A DNA stretch of 40,308 nucleotides, taken from JAVVPL01 sp036655775. GTDB taxonomy: Bacteria; Bacteroidota; Bacteroidia; Bacteroidales; P3. A model generated the notes under the pieces. That model ran no database searches, was not told the DNA's origin, and was given only the letters and a program-made list of their open reading frames with translations. Positions within the stretch are counted from its first letter, which is position 1, and each line of letters opens with the position of its first letter. Below, in pieces: positions 17,542 through 25,435 of this stretch. Position numbers and translations under genes: made by a program. The stretch covers positions 1 to 40,308 of the forward strand of contig JAVVPL010000005.1 of the NCBI GenBank assembly GCA_036655775.1, written 5' to 3'.

Positions 17542-18102
17542 ATAGCTATCCCTATAAAAAACAATAATCGATTTGGACAGAGAGGTCCCGTCAAGAAAGT
17601 GGCAGAACACAATATTAATGAGTTCATCACTTCACCTGTAGTCCGTGTAGTTGGCGATAATATTGAGCCTGGTATCCAAAATATCAAAGAAGCTTTGCAA
17701 TTGGCGCAAAGTTTGGGTTTGGATTTGGTGGAAATTTCGCCTTCGGCCAATCCACCTGTTTGTAAAATTATAGAGTATCAAAAATTTCTGTATGAACAAA
17801 AACGCAAACAAAAAGAAATAAAAGCAAAATCAGCTAAAATTGTAGTTAAAGAAATTCGTTTGGGCCCTCAAACAGATGATCATGATTTTAATTTTAAGTT
17901 GAATCATGCAATGAAATTCTTAAAAGAAGGTTCCAAAGTAAAAGTGGATGTATTCTTTAAAGGACGTACAATTGTTTATAAAGAGCAAGGTGAAGCAATG
18001 CTTTTAAAATTTGCTGAAGCCTTATTTGAAGTGGGGAAGCCAGAATCCTTACCTAAATTAGAAGGTAAACGAATGCTAATGATCATCTCTCCTAAAAAGT
18101 AA
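17542..18102 (+). CDS. infC: Translation initiation factor IF-3, with probable ATA start codon
   Basis: The 186-residue factor binds the 30S subunit and enforces correct start-codon selection. The N-domain holds EHNINEFITSPVVRVVGDN, the C-domain VVKEIRLGPQTDDHDFNFKL and LEGKRMLMIISPKK. The first ATG/GTG in frame is GTG at 17599, which would remove the expected basic N-terminal extension. Upstream in frame, ATA at 17542 follows AAGGAGG with 8-nt spacing and would encode (M)AIPIKNNNRFGQRGPVKK, like other Bacteroidota IF-3 N-termini. Rare start codons (AUU, AUC, AUA) in infC are known to allow IF-3 to repress its own translation. A stop at 17521 closes the frame further upstream; ATA at 17536 is too near the Shine-Dalgarno. 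Confidence 0.93.
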   Translation: MAIPIKNNNRFGQRGPVKKVAEHNINEFITSPVVRVVGDNIEPGIQNIKEALQLAQSLGLDLVEISPSANPPVCKIIEYQKFLYEQKRKQKEIKAKSAKIVVKEIRLGPQTDDHDFNFKLNHAMKFLKEGSKVKVDVFFKGRTIVYKEQGEAMLLKFAEALFEVGKPESLPKLEGKRMLMIISPKK

Positions 18103-18135
18103 AAAGACAAATACAAATAGATAAAAAAAAAAGCA

Positions 18136-18330
18136 ATGCCAAAAATGAAGAGCAAATCCAGTGCAAAGAAAAGATTCACTTTGACTGGAACCGGTAAAAT
18201 TAAAAGAAAGCACGCTTACAAAAGTCACATCTTGACTAAAAAAACTACTAAACGCAAACGTAATTTAACTTACTATGCAATGGTAGATAAAGTAGATGTG
18301 AAATCTGTAAAAGAAATGCTTGCTAACTAA
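18136..18330 (+). CDS. rpmI: 50S ribosomal protein L35
   Basis: The small basic protein of 64 residues starts MPKMKSKSSAKKRFTLTGTG and contains KIKRKHAYKSHILTKKTTKRKRNL, the L35 signature. It is part of the large ribosomal subunit. It lies 33 nt after infC with an A-rich leader instead of a Shine-Dalgarno and is followed by a structured leader before rplT. The order infC-rpmI-rplT is widely conserved. Confidence 0.97.
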   Translation: MPKMKSKSSAKKRFTLTGTGKIKRKHAYKSHILTKKTTKRKRNLTYYAMVDKVDVKSVKEMLAN

Positions 18331-18350
18331 AAATTATTCATTAATCTTGA

Positions 18351-18388
18351 TATGAGCTTAAAGCTCTCCGTGAAACGAGGCGCTCATA
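18351..18388 (+). promoter_or_regulatory. Structured RNA leader candidate before rplT
   Basis: TATGAGC (18351-18357) pairs perfectly with GCTCATA (18382-18388). Inside, GCTC (63-66 of 183xx) can pair with GAGGC (77-81) with a one-base bulge. A competing local hairpin, GAGCT-TAA-AGCTC (18354-18366), uses the same bases. It lies in the 76-nt gap before rplT, where autoregulation by L20 through rRNA mimicry is known in other bacteria; a similar role here is inference. Confidence 0.55.
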
Positions 18389-18406
18389 CAAAAAAAACAA
18401 AAAAAA

Positions 18407-18751
18407 ATGCCAAGATCAGTCAATGTCGTTGCCGCAAGAGCACGCAGAAAAAAGGCTTTAAAATTGACACGAGGTCAATTCGGCCGTAGAAAAAACGTTT
18501 GGACCGTAGCAAAAAACTCCTTAGAAAAAGGTTTGTTATATGCTTATCGTGACCGTAAAGCTAAAAAAAGAAGTTTCAGAAATTTATGGATTATTCGTAT
18601 CAATGCGGGTGTTCGTCAATATGGAATGTCTTACTCCGTATTTATGGGGAAACTCCACAAAAAAGAAATTGAATTGAATCGTAAGGTGCTTGCCGATTTG
18701 GCAATGAATCATCCTGAAACGTTCAAAGCGCTTGTGGATAGTGTAAAATAG
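18407..18751 (+). CDS. rplT: 50S ribosomal protein L20
   Basis: The 114-residue protein begins MPRSVNVVAARARRKKALKL and contains GQFGRRKNVWTVAKN, YAYRDRKAKKRSFRNLWI and INAGVRQYGMSYS, all typical of L20, which binds 23S rRNA and is needed for early 50S assembly. The ATG follows a run of A residues. The gap before it holds a hairpin that could be a feedback element. A promoter for rplS appears to start inside the end of this gene. Confidence 0.98.
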   Translation: MPRSVNVVAARARRKKALKLTRGQFGRRKNVWTVAKNSLEKGLLYAYRDRKAKKRSFRNLWIIRINAGVRQYGMSYSVFMGKLHKKEIELNRKVLADLAMNHPETFKALVDSVK

Positions 18752-18762
18752 TCTTAATTTTG
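18732..18762 (+). promoter_or_regulatory. Possible internal promoter for rplS
   Basis: TTG at 18732-18734 and TAATTTTG at 18755-18762 are separated by 20 nt, the spacing expected for Bacteroidota promoters. The ATG of rplS is 23 nt downstream. This would let rplS be transcribed separately from the upstream cluster. Confidence 0.5.
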
Positions 18763-18785
18763 ATAATTTTTAAAAAGTATATATT

Positions 18786-19139
18786 ATGAGCAAACCAGAA
18801 ATCATGCAATTCGTTGATACAATAACGACCTGCAATGAATTACCTGCATTCAAAGCCGGAGATACTATCACCGTTCATTATAAAATCATAGAAGGAAACA
18901 AAGAACGTATTCAAAATTTCCAAGGCGTCGTTTTGCAACGTTCAGGAAGTGGCACTACGGCTACATTTACTGTTCGTAAGATGTCTGGAAGTGTGGGTGT
19001 GGAAAGAATTTTTCCTGCAAACTCACCTTTTATAGATAAAGTCGATTTGAATAAACGTGGGGTTGTACGTCGTGCACGTATTTTCTACTTACGTGAATTA
19101 ACAGGTAAAAAAGCTCGTATCAAAGAAAAAAGATACTAA
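18786..19139 (+). CDS. rplS: 50S ribosomal protein L19
   Basis: The 117-residue protein contains FKAGDTITVHYKIIEGNKER, QNFQGVVLQRSGSG, GSVGVERIFPANSPFID and RRARIFYLRELTGKKARI, the conserved core of L19, which sits at the 30S-50S interface. It is the last gene of the translation cluster and is followed at once by a strong terminator. In many other bacteria rplS is with trmD and rimM, not with rplT. Confidence 0.98.
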   Translation: MSKPEIMQFVDTITTCNELPAFKAGDTITVHYKIIEGNKERIQNFQGVVLQRSGSGTTATFTVRKMSGSVGVERIFPANSPFIDKVDLNKRGVVRRARIFYLRELTGKKARIKEKRY

Positions 19140-19162
19140 GCTTTTCAAAGAATTTATAATAT

Positions 19163-19197
19163 AGAGGCTGTCCCCAAAGGACAGCTTCTGTTTTTTT
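19163..19197 (+). terminator. Rho-independent terminator after rplS
   Basis: An 11-bp stem (AGAGGCTGTCC with GGACAGCTTCT, one G-U pair) and a five-base loop CCAAA are followed by G and seven T. It closes the thrS-rplS cluster. Confidence 0.92.
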
Positions 19198-19318
19198 ATA
19201 AGGAATTAGGTGTGAATTTTAAAACAGATTATTGATAGGATACCGTTTGAAATTTTGTTTTCTTTCTGTTTCTAGAAATACTAAGTTTAAAAAACACAAC
19301 ATTCAAAAAATAGTCAAA

Positions 19319-19930
19319 ATGAACAAATATAGTAAAGAACTTCCCGTAATGGAAGAATTTTACAGTTTGCAAGGAGAAGGATTTCATACGGGCGAGGCTG
19401 CCTATTTCTTGCGAGTTGGTGGGTGTGATGTCGGTTGTAGTTTTTGTGATGTAAAAGAATCTTGGAGTGCGAAAGATCATCCTTTGGTTTCTGTGGATGC
19501 AATTTTGGAGCGTATTAAAAATTGTCCAGCTAAATCGGTAATTGTTACTGGTGGAGAACCGATGTTGTGTGATATGAATTATCTTTGTGCTTGTTTAAAG
19601 CAACAAAAAATAAATTGTTTTTTGGAAACGTCGGGCTCGGAACCTTTTTCTGGAGAATGGAATTGGATTTGTTTTTCGCCAAAGAAAAACACGCAAATTC
19701 ATTCGACTTTTTATACAAAAGCCAATGAATTAAAAATGATTATAGAAGAACCAAACGATTTGTTGCGTGCCGAAGAATTTGCTTTGAAAATGCACGATCA
19801 ATGTCTTTTATATTTACAGCCAGAATGGAGTAAAAGAGAGGTAATGACACCCTTGATTATTGAATATATTTTGCTTCATCCGAAGTGGAAAATATCCATT
19901 CAAACGCATAAGTTTATACATATTTCATAA
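19319..19930 (+). CDS. queE: 7-carboxy-7-deazaguanine synthase
   Basis: This radical SAM enzyme converts 6-carboxytetrahydropterin to 7-carboxy-7-deazaguanine in the queuosine (7-deazaguanine) pathway. The 203-residue protein shows FYSLQGEGFHTGEAAYFLR, a cluster motif CDVGCSFC with Cys 36, 40 and 43, TGGEP for SAM binding and FLETSGS. The frame is open from 19232, but the ATG at 19319, after an A-rich stretch, gives the normal QueE N-terminus. No other queuosine gene is in the window. It follows the rplS terminator, so it must have its own promoter, which I could not place with confidence. Confidence 0.93.
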   Translation: MNKYSKELPVMEEFYSLQGEGFHTGEAAYFLRVGGCDVGCSFCDVKESWSAKDHPLVSVDAILERIKNCPAKSVIVTGGEPMLCDMNYLCACLKQQKINCFLETSGSEPFSGEWNWICFSPKKNTQIHSTFYTKANELKMIIEEPNDLLRAEEFALKMHDQCLLYLQPEWSKREVMTPLIIEYILLHPKWKISIQTHKFIHIS

Positions 19931-19948
19931 ATTAATGCTATTTTTTTG

Positions 19949-19956
19949 TATATTTG
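19949..19956 (+). promoter_or_regulatory. -7 element (TATATTTG) for ddl
   Basis: TATATTTG matches TAnnTTTG and lies in the 50-nt gap between queE and ddl, 24 nt before the ATG. It indicates that ddl is transcribed on its own and that the longer frame starting at 19954 is not used. Confidence 0.55.
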
Positions 19957-19980
19957 CAGGCAATTTTAAAATTCAGAATA

Positions 19981-20964
19981 ATGAAAAAAAATATAGCTCT
20001 AGTTGCGGGAGGGTATACCAAAGAAGATGTGATTTCTATCAATAGTGCAAAAGTGGTTGAAAAGCATATTGATGCTACTAAATATAAGGTTTTCAAAATC
20101 ATTATAACACGGCAAGAGTGGTATTATGAAGAGGGCCCTAATACAAAAATTACAGTAGATAAAAACGATTTTTCCATCATCCTAAACAATGAAAAAATTT
20201 GTTTTGATTTAGCATTTATTATTGTTCACGGAGTTCCTGGTGAAAATGGAATGATGCAAGCTTATTTTGACATGATTAACATTCCGTATACTACTTGTGA
20301 TGCAACAGTATCCGCCTTAACCATGAATAAAGCGTTTTGTAATGCAATTCTAAGTCAGTATAATGTCCGTGTAGCCAAATCCATTCATTTAATCAAAAAT
20401 CAGACTTTTTCAATAGATACCATAGCGACCGAACTTGGTTTTCCTTGTTTTGTAAAGCCTAATGGAGGGGGATCTAGTATTGGAATGACTAAAGTGAAAG
20501 CCAAAGAAGACTTGCCATTAGCAATTGCAACAGCATTTTCCGAAGATACGCAGGTTTTGATTGAACAATTTGTCAAAGGAAGGGAATTATCTTGCGGTTT
20601 AATGCAAGTCAAAGGTAAAATAATTGCATTCCCTATCACTGAAATCATTTCAAAAACAGATTTTTTCGATTATGAAGCCAAATATAAAGGCTTATCAGAT
20701 GAAATTACTCCCGCACAAATATCCCCAGAAATACAAGCCCAAGTACAACAAATATCAAGTTATATTTACGAGAAATTAAATTGTTTTGGCATTGTTCGCT
20801 GCGATTTTATATTAGAAGAAAAAACGGGAAATTTATATTTTTTAGAAGTGAATACAGTGCCTGGACAATCGGAACAAAGTATCGTGCCTCAGCAAGTTCG
20901 TTGTATGGGGTGGACTATTGATACACTTTATTCTTATTTAATAGAAGAAAGTTTTAACAAATAA
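19981..20964 (+). CDS. ddl: D-alanine--D-alanine ligase
   Basis: This ATP-grasp enzyme makes the D-Ala-D-Ala dipeptide for peptidoglycan precursors in the cytoplasm. The 327-residue protein shows HGVPGENGMMQAYFD, FVKPNGGGSSIGM (ATP-binding loop), VLIEQFVKGRELSCG, and the metal-binding C-terminal FLEVNTVPGQSEQSIVPQQ. The start at 19981 gives MKKNIALVAGG, the usual Ddl N-terminus. It converges on the MBOAT gene with only 12 bases between them and no visible terminator. Confidence 0.96.
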   Translation: MKKNIALVAGGYTKEDVISINSAKVVEKHIDATKYKVFKIIITRQEWYYEEGPNTKITVDKNDFSIILNNEKICFDLAFIIVHGVPGENGMMQAYFDMINIPYTTCDATVSALTMNKAFCNAILSQYNVRVAKSIHLIKNQTFSIDTIATELGFPCFVKPNGGGSSIGMTKVKAKEDLPLAIATAFSEDTQVLIEQFVKGRELSCGLMQVKGKIIAFPITEIISKTDFFDYEAKYKGLSDEITPAQISPEIQAQVQQISSYIYEKLNCFGIVRCDFILEEKTGNLYFLEVNTVPGQSEQSIVPQQVRCMGWTIDTLYSYLIEESFNK

Positions 20965-20976
20965 ATAGAATAGTAT

Positions 20977-22494
20977 TTAGAATTGGAAATAAATAAAGGC
21001 TTGTAGATCGGAAGTTTGAACTTGATAAATCAAGAGAAGAACAAGGAGTAGTGCACTCATTTTTCCCAAAATTGGAAGTTTGTAAAATCCAAAACGATAC
21101 CAAGCTTTAATTCGATAAGGCAACCAATGAAAGGTAAATCCAAGGGCTGTAATAGCTAGCGGAAGGGCGTAGTTGGCGACAATAGAAGGAATATATTCCC
21201 ATCCTATATGGGTAAACATCAAATTGAACATTTCAAATCCAACTTCAAGAGAACTAGCTCTAAAAAAGATCCATGCAAAACATACGATGTGAAAGGTAAG
21301 GATAATACTTATAATGCGCATTGTTTTGGCATACTTGGCATTGTGAGCCAAAGGTGTTTGCTGATAAAGTTTTTCTAAAGCTAAACTTCCTCCATGGATT
21401 CCACCCCATACTAAAAATTTAAAATTTGCTCCATGCCATAAGCCTCCCAGAAGCATTGTGATCAACAAATTTAAATACGTTCTACTATGTCCTTTTCTAT
21501 TTCCACCCAAAGGAATATATAAATAATCACGTAACCAAGAGGAGAGTGAGATATGCCAACGATGCCAAAAATCCGAAATGCTTTTCGCTTTATATGGTGA
21601 ATTAAAGTTTATAGGCAATTTAAATCCAAGAATGGCTGCAATTCCTATTGCAATATCGGTATACCCGGAAAAATCACAATAAATTTGAATTGCGTATGCA
21701 TACATGGCCATCCAATTTTCAAAACCAGTGTAAAGACTTGGATTTTCAAATACTCTATCTACAAATTGAAGCGAGATATAATCGCTAATAAACATTTTTT
21801 TGATTAAGCCATTTATAATCAAAAATAGACCCAGGGAAAATTCTTTAGAACTTAATTGATAATGTTGTTTTAATTGAGGAATAAAATCACTAGCTCTCAC
21901 AATAGGTCCTGCCACTAATTGTGGAAAAAAGCTTAAATAAAAACCAAAATCAATAAAATTATGTACAGCTTTAATTTTTTTTCGATATACGTCTACAATG
22001 TAACTCAGCGCCTGAAAAGTAAAGAACGAGATTCCCACTGGCAGAATAATTTCATCTAAAGTAAAATCACTACCTACCAAAACATTGCTTAAAGCCGATA
22101 AATAGTCCACCACCTGCCAATGTGTATTGAAAATAGTATTGCATAGATCAATTAAAAAATAATTGTATTTAAAATAAAGTAAAAGACTGAGATTGAGTAT
22201 TACTCCTAGAGTTAGATAGATTTTTCGTTTTGTTTTTTTTCTCTGTTTTTCTATTTGTAAAGCCCAAAAATAATTGAATAAGATAGAAATTAAAAGTAAA
22301 AAAACAAAAAAACCGCCCGTTTTATAATAAAAGAAGAGACTTGCGGCAAACAAAAAACCATTTCGGCTTTGTCTATATGGATATAAAAGGCTAAAGACAC
22401 CTAAAACAAAAGTAAAGAATATCCAAAAGGATAAACTGGTAAACAAAAAAGGTTGCTCTGGATTATAAAAGAGTAGATGTTGTAGATACTCCAT
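20977..22494 (-). CDS. MBOAT family O-acyltransferase (AlgI/PatA-like)
   Basis: The 505-residue polytopic protein has about eleven membrane segments. The MBOAT core shows FNSPYKAKSISDFWHRWHIS, LRDYLYIPLGGNRKG and LLGGLWHGANFKF, whose His is the catalytic residue of the family. AlgI, PatA and DltB pass an acyl group, usually acetyl, across the inner membrane for transfer to alginate, peptidoglycan or teichoic acid. It is the last gene of three, four bases after the SGNH gene, so it probably works with the two SGNH proteins. The acceptor polymer is not shown by sequence. Confidence 0.93.
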   Translation of the reverse strand: MEYLQHLLFYNPEQPFLFTSLSFWIFFTFVLGVFSLLYPYRQSRNGFLFAASLFFYYKTGGFFVFLLLISILFNYFWALQIEKQRKKTKRKIYLTLGVILNLSLLLYFKYNYFLIDLCNTIFNTHWQVVDYLSALSNVLVGSDFTLDEIILPVGISFFTFQALSYIVDVYRKKIKAVHNFIDFGFYLSFFPQLVAGPIVRASDFIPQLKQHYQLSSKEFSLGLFLIINGLIKKMFISDYISLQFVDRVFENPSLYTGFENWMAMYAYAIQIYCDFSGYTDIAIGIAAILGFKLPINFNSPYKAKSISDFWHRWHISLSSWLRDYLYIPLGGNRKGHSRTYLNLLITMLLGGLWHGANFKFLVWGGIHGGSLALEKLYQQTPLAHNAKYAKTMRIISIILTFHIVCFAWIFFRASSLEVGFEMFNLMFTHIGWEYIPSIVANYALPLAITALGFTFHWLPYRIKAWYRFGFYKLPILGKMSALLLVLLLIYQVQTSDLQAFIYFQF

Positions 22495-22498
22495 TGTA

Positions 22499-23785
22499 TT
22501 AAGGCTGTTGTTTGTTTATAGATTGCGTATATGCTTTGTAAAAAGCTTCAAAAAATAAGTCGGCTTCTATTTGGTATCCATTTTTTACAAAATGAATTTT
22601 GTCTTTATTGGCTAAGCCCGCTTGATACCATTTTTGCATAGAATTGTAGCCTCCCCCAATTTCATAAAAATCCCAATAGGCACAATGGTATGTATTTGCA
22701 AGTTCTTGAATACACTTTGCAATTTCTTTTAATTCGGGTACTTTATATTTTTTAGAACGTAAAAAATCGGCAGGCGTAGTTAGTATAATAGATACCGAAG
22801 GCAGACTACTAAAAATTGAATCTAAAAGCTGTTGATATTGAGTGCGAAAAATTTCTTTGTCAAATTGTTGGTAGATATCATTGGTGCCAAAGGATAAAAT
22901 GATTAAATTGGGTTGACTTATTTTAAGTTGATTGAACAAAAGATTACATGCAAGCACACTTTTTAAACTCGCTCCATTTACTCCGAAATTATTGATATAA
23001 CAAGTCGGAGAACTGGTGCTTAGTTCAAATCCATGAATAAATAAAATTTGTGAGTCCTTAGCTGTTCTCTCAAAATGAAACTCTAAACTATCTATTTTTT
23101 TATGAATTTGAAATTCAGTATAGCCTAATTCGGGATACGATTGCCCTAAAATTTCAACTTGTTTGATCCATAGCGATGGAATTGGAATGCTTGTTCCAAA
23201 ATTGTGGTATACTTTACATGTAGAAAGGTTTTGATTTAGTCCTTCTGCATTCAAATGTGAAATTGTGATCCACGCACTACTATCTTGGGTTTCCAATCGC
23301 ATTCCTACCACTCCCAAATCTCCTTGTGCTTTGTTTTTAGTGCTTTTAGTGCAGTTCCAAATACCTCCATAATCGAAGTGATACGCGCTTGCACTATTTG
23401 TTTTTGCTATGGAGTAAGGGAAAATAAAATTACGTAAACACTGTTGAGGCAATTTGACAAACGTATGCGCATGATCACGCAAACGATTACTAAAAAAATC
23501 CGCTTGAATGTGTGAATCTCCTAAATGAAAAATTTGTATAGATTTTGCATTTGTATCGTTTTTTAAAGCATCTAATTGAGCAAAAAAAGGATCGAAACAA
23601 AGTTCTGCCTTTGGTGAAAGATGTAAATAATTGCTGTCGTATACAATAAATGGATAGGCGTGTGCGACCGTATTGCTTATAGTCAAGAAAAGTGATTCAG
23701 CCTTATTGGCTTGCACTTGGAAGCTATGAAATACAAAAAAAACAAGGCAAGCCAAAGAAGTTGAAGCGTATTTATTTTTTAGCAT
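22499..23785 (-). CDS. Exported SGNH/GDSL-fold protein, probable O-acyltransferase or esterase
   Basis: The 428-residue protein has an N-terminal signal (residues ~1-26). Its SGNH motifs are FHLGDSHIQADF (nucleophile Ser 91), LILSFGTNDIY (block III Asn) and IHFVKNGYQIEADL (C-terminal His). It is placed between the MBOAT gene (four bases downstream) and a second SGNH gene whose end it overlaps by 14 bases. In known systems an SGNH protein accepts the acetyl group delivered by the MBOAT partner (AlgJ/AlgX, PatB) or removes it (Ape). Which role each of the two plays is inference. Confidence 0.88.
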   Translation of the reverse strand: MLKNKYASTSLACLVFFVFHSFQVQANKAESLFLTISNTVAHAYPFIVYDSNYLHLSPKAELCFDPFFAQLDALKNDTNAKSIQIFHLGDSHIQADFFSNRLRDHAHTFVKLPQQCLRNFIFPYSIAKTNSASAYHFDYGGIWNCTKSTKNKAQGDLGVVGMRLETQDSSAWITISHLNAEGLNQNLSTCKVYHNFGTSIPIPSLWIKQVEILGQSYPELGYTEFQIHKKIDSLEFHFERTAKDSQILFIHGFELSTSSPTCYINNFGVNGASLKSVLACNLLFNQLKISQPNLIILSFGTNDIYQQFDKEIFRTQYQQLLDSIFSSLPSVSIILTTPADFLRSKKYKVPELKEIAKCIQELANTYHCAYWDFYEIGGGYNSMQKWYQAGLANKDKIHFVKNGYQIEADLFFEAFYKAYTQSINKQQP

Positions 23786-25250
23786 GCGTATTTATTTTTA
23801 ATTTTTCAAATTCTTGTTTTTTTTCTAGAAAAAGATATTTTTGATAGTCTTGAATTAATGATTTATACAACATTTTTCCTACTTTATCTGCGCCTAATTG
23901 ATTAAAATGGATAAAATCCTTATTCGCTAAAGGTGGATTTGTATTGACCCATAATTGCATAGAATTTTCACCCCCCATAGCTGTATACAAATCCCAATAG
24001 GCACATCCTGTTTTTAGAGCCGCGTTTCGTTGTGCTTTTCTTACACTCAAAACATTGGGATTGGTTTCAAAGTCAGATCCATTTTTCCTAGAACGATCGG
24101 AAGTGCCCACAACTAAAATAGGGAGATCGGGAATCAGAGAACGTAAATAAGCCAATTCGGTGCTAATTTGATTTTCATAATACGTATAATCACTAATAAT
24201 TATGGATGGATCTTGAGGAATCGCATTGACTCCAAATTGAAAAATAACCAATTTTACATTTGTTAAATCATAGTTTGTAGTCAAAAATTGTCTATTATTT
24301 TGAAAGAAAATTTGTCCAGTACTGCCTCGCATTGGAAGATTGTCGACTACAATTCCCGAAGTGTCATTTACACTCAAAGCATATACAATATGATTTTTTC
24401 CCATATCAAATTTGAGTGTGGCTTGTGTACAATTGTTGGGTAGTGCCCATGAATATAAGGATAAGCCATAGCGAGATTCAATTGAAGGTTGCGAGTTTGT
24501 ATTTTTGTTATTTAATTTAAAATGAATTTCATTAGGTGAAATATCTTCGTGAACTAAGGCTTGTAAAAATAAAGGCTGTTTGATTTCTGCATATTTAGAA
24601 GAAGAAAAATTAAGTACAATATTTGAACTTACATTGCTTTGCGACAAAGGGTAAATGTACGCATTACACAATCCGAAATTGCCTCGTCTGCCCCCTTTTT
24701 TCATTTCTATTTTTTTCCATGTATTTGATTTTTCAATAGAAATCCCGCTTGCAAAAACATTGGTATAAAGTGAAACAATTCCTTTCCCTTCTCCCCCGAA
24801 TGCGCTTTGTAGATAATGTCGTAAAGAGGAAGTGACTCTTTCATTTTCAATTTGAGAATCTCCGTAATGCAATATTCTAATCAACTCGTGGCTGGTGGGT
24901 GCATTTTGTAAATTTTTATAAAAGGCTTTTAAAGGATGAGGGTAGAGTGTGTCGTATTCCAAAAATGTCGAAGGTATATTTCTCAGTTCATTGGTAAATA
25001 ACATAGACGTATCCAACTTATATTGGGTAGTGAGAACCTGTGTAATAGAATCGATCAAGGCCTTTTGACGGTCAAGTTCAGTTTGTAAAGATATTTTTGT
25101 TTTAGGAAAAATAAAAATATCTTTATATTTAGGTAAGCGAAGATATATATTTTTAGAGAAGTCAATATGTTCAAAAGGATTGATACAAGCAAAAAAAACG
25201 ATACAAAGCAGGCTTATCAAAGCAAATAAAAAAGTTTTGTATGGTTTCAT
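23772..25250 (-). CDS. Exported SGNH-fold protein, partner of the MBOAT system
   Basis: The 492-residue protein has an N-terminal hydrophobic segment ending FFACINP, which may be an anchor or a lipoprotein signal. The SGNH blocks are ILHYGDSQIENERV (Ser 132), VIFQFGVNAI and IHFNQLGADKVGK. Block III reads GVNAI where the neighbour has GTNDI, keeping the Asn. Between blocks I and III is an inserted beta-rich domain (residues ~190-300). Its last codons overlap the next SGNH gene by 14 bases, so translation is probably coupled. It is first in the MBOAT operon. A (TTA)8 tract lies 150 bp upstream. Confidence 0.85.
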   Translation of the reverse strand: MKPYKTFLFALISLLCIVFFACINPFEHIDFSKNIYLRLPKYKDIFIFPKTKISLQTELDRQKALIDSITQVLTTQYKLDTSMLFTNELRNIPSTFLEYDTLYPHPLKAFYKNLQNAPTSHELIRILHYGDSQIENERVTSSLRHYLQSAFGGEGKGIVSLYTNVFASGISIEKSNTWKKIEMKKGGRRGNFGLCNAYIYPLSQSNVSSNIVLNFSSSKYAEIKQPLFLQALVHEDISPNEIHFKLNNKNTNSQPSIESRYGLSLYSWALPNNCTQATLKFDMGKNHIVYALSVNDTSGIVVDNLPMRGSTGQIFFQNNRQFLTTNYDLTNVKLVIFQFGVNAIPQDPSIIISDYTYYENQISTELAYLRSLIPDLPILVVGTSDRSRKNGSDFETNPNVLSVRKAQRNAALKTGCAYWDLYTAMGGENSMQLWVNTNPPLANKDFIHFNQLGADKVGKMLYKSLIQDYQKYLFLEKKQEFEKLKINTHAKK

Positions 25251-25399
25251 ATATAAATAATTTTGATAAATAAGTCATATAGAACTCTATGAGGATTATT
25301 TTTACACCTTTGGCTGTGTTTTTTGCTCATCTTCGTTTCATAAGTAAATAATTTTAATAAAAATAGATAGCCTAAAAAATATTTTTAAATTTTGTGATG

Positions 25400-25423
25400 T
25401 TATTATTATTATTATTATTATTA
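25400..25423. repeat. Trinucleotide repeat (TTA)8
   Basis: Eight perfect TTA units (TAA on the transcribed minus strand) lie in the 185-bp gap between the lytic transglycosylase stop and the first SGNH gene. Length change here would alter promoter or leader spacing but no reading frame. Confidence 0.9.
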
Positions 25424-25435
25424 TCTTGAAGAATT

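Noticed and set aside
17599..18102. infC starting at GTG 17599 (167 residues)
   Set aside because: It drops the expected basic N-terminal residues, and the strong Shine-Dalgarno is too far upstream (65 nt) to serve this GTG.
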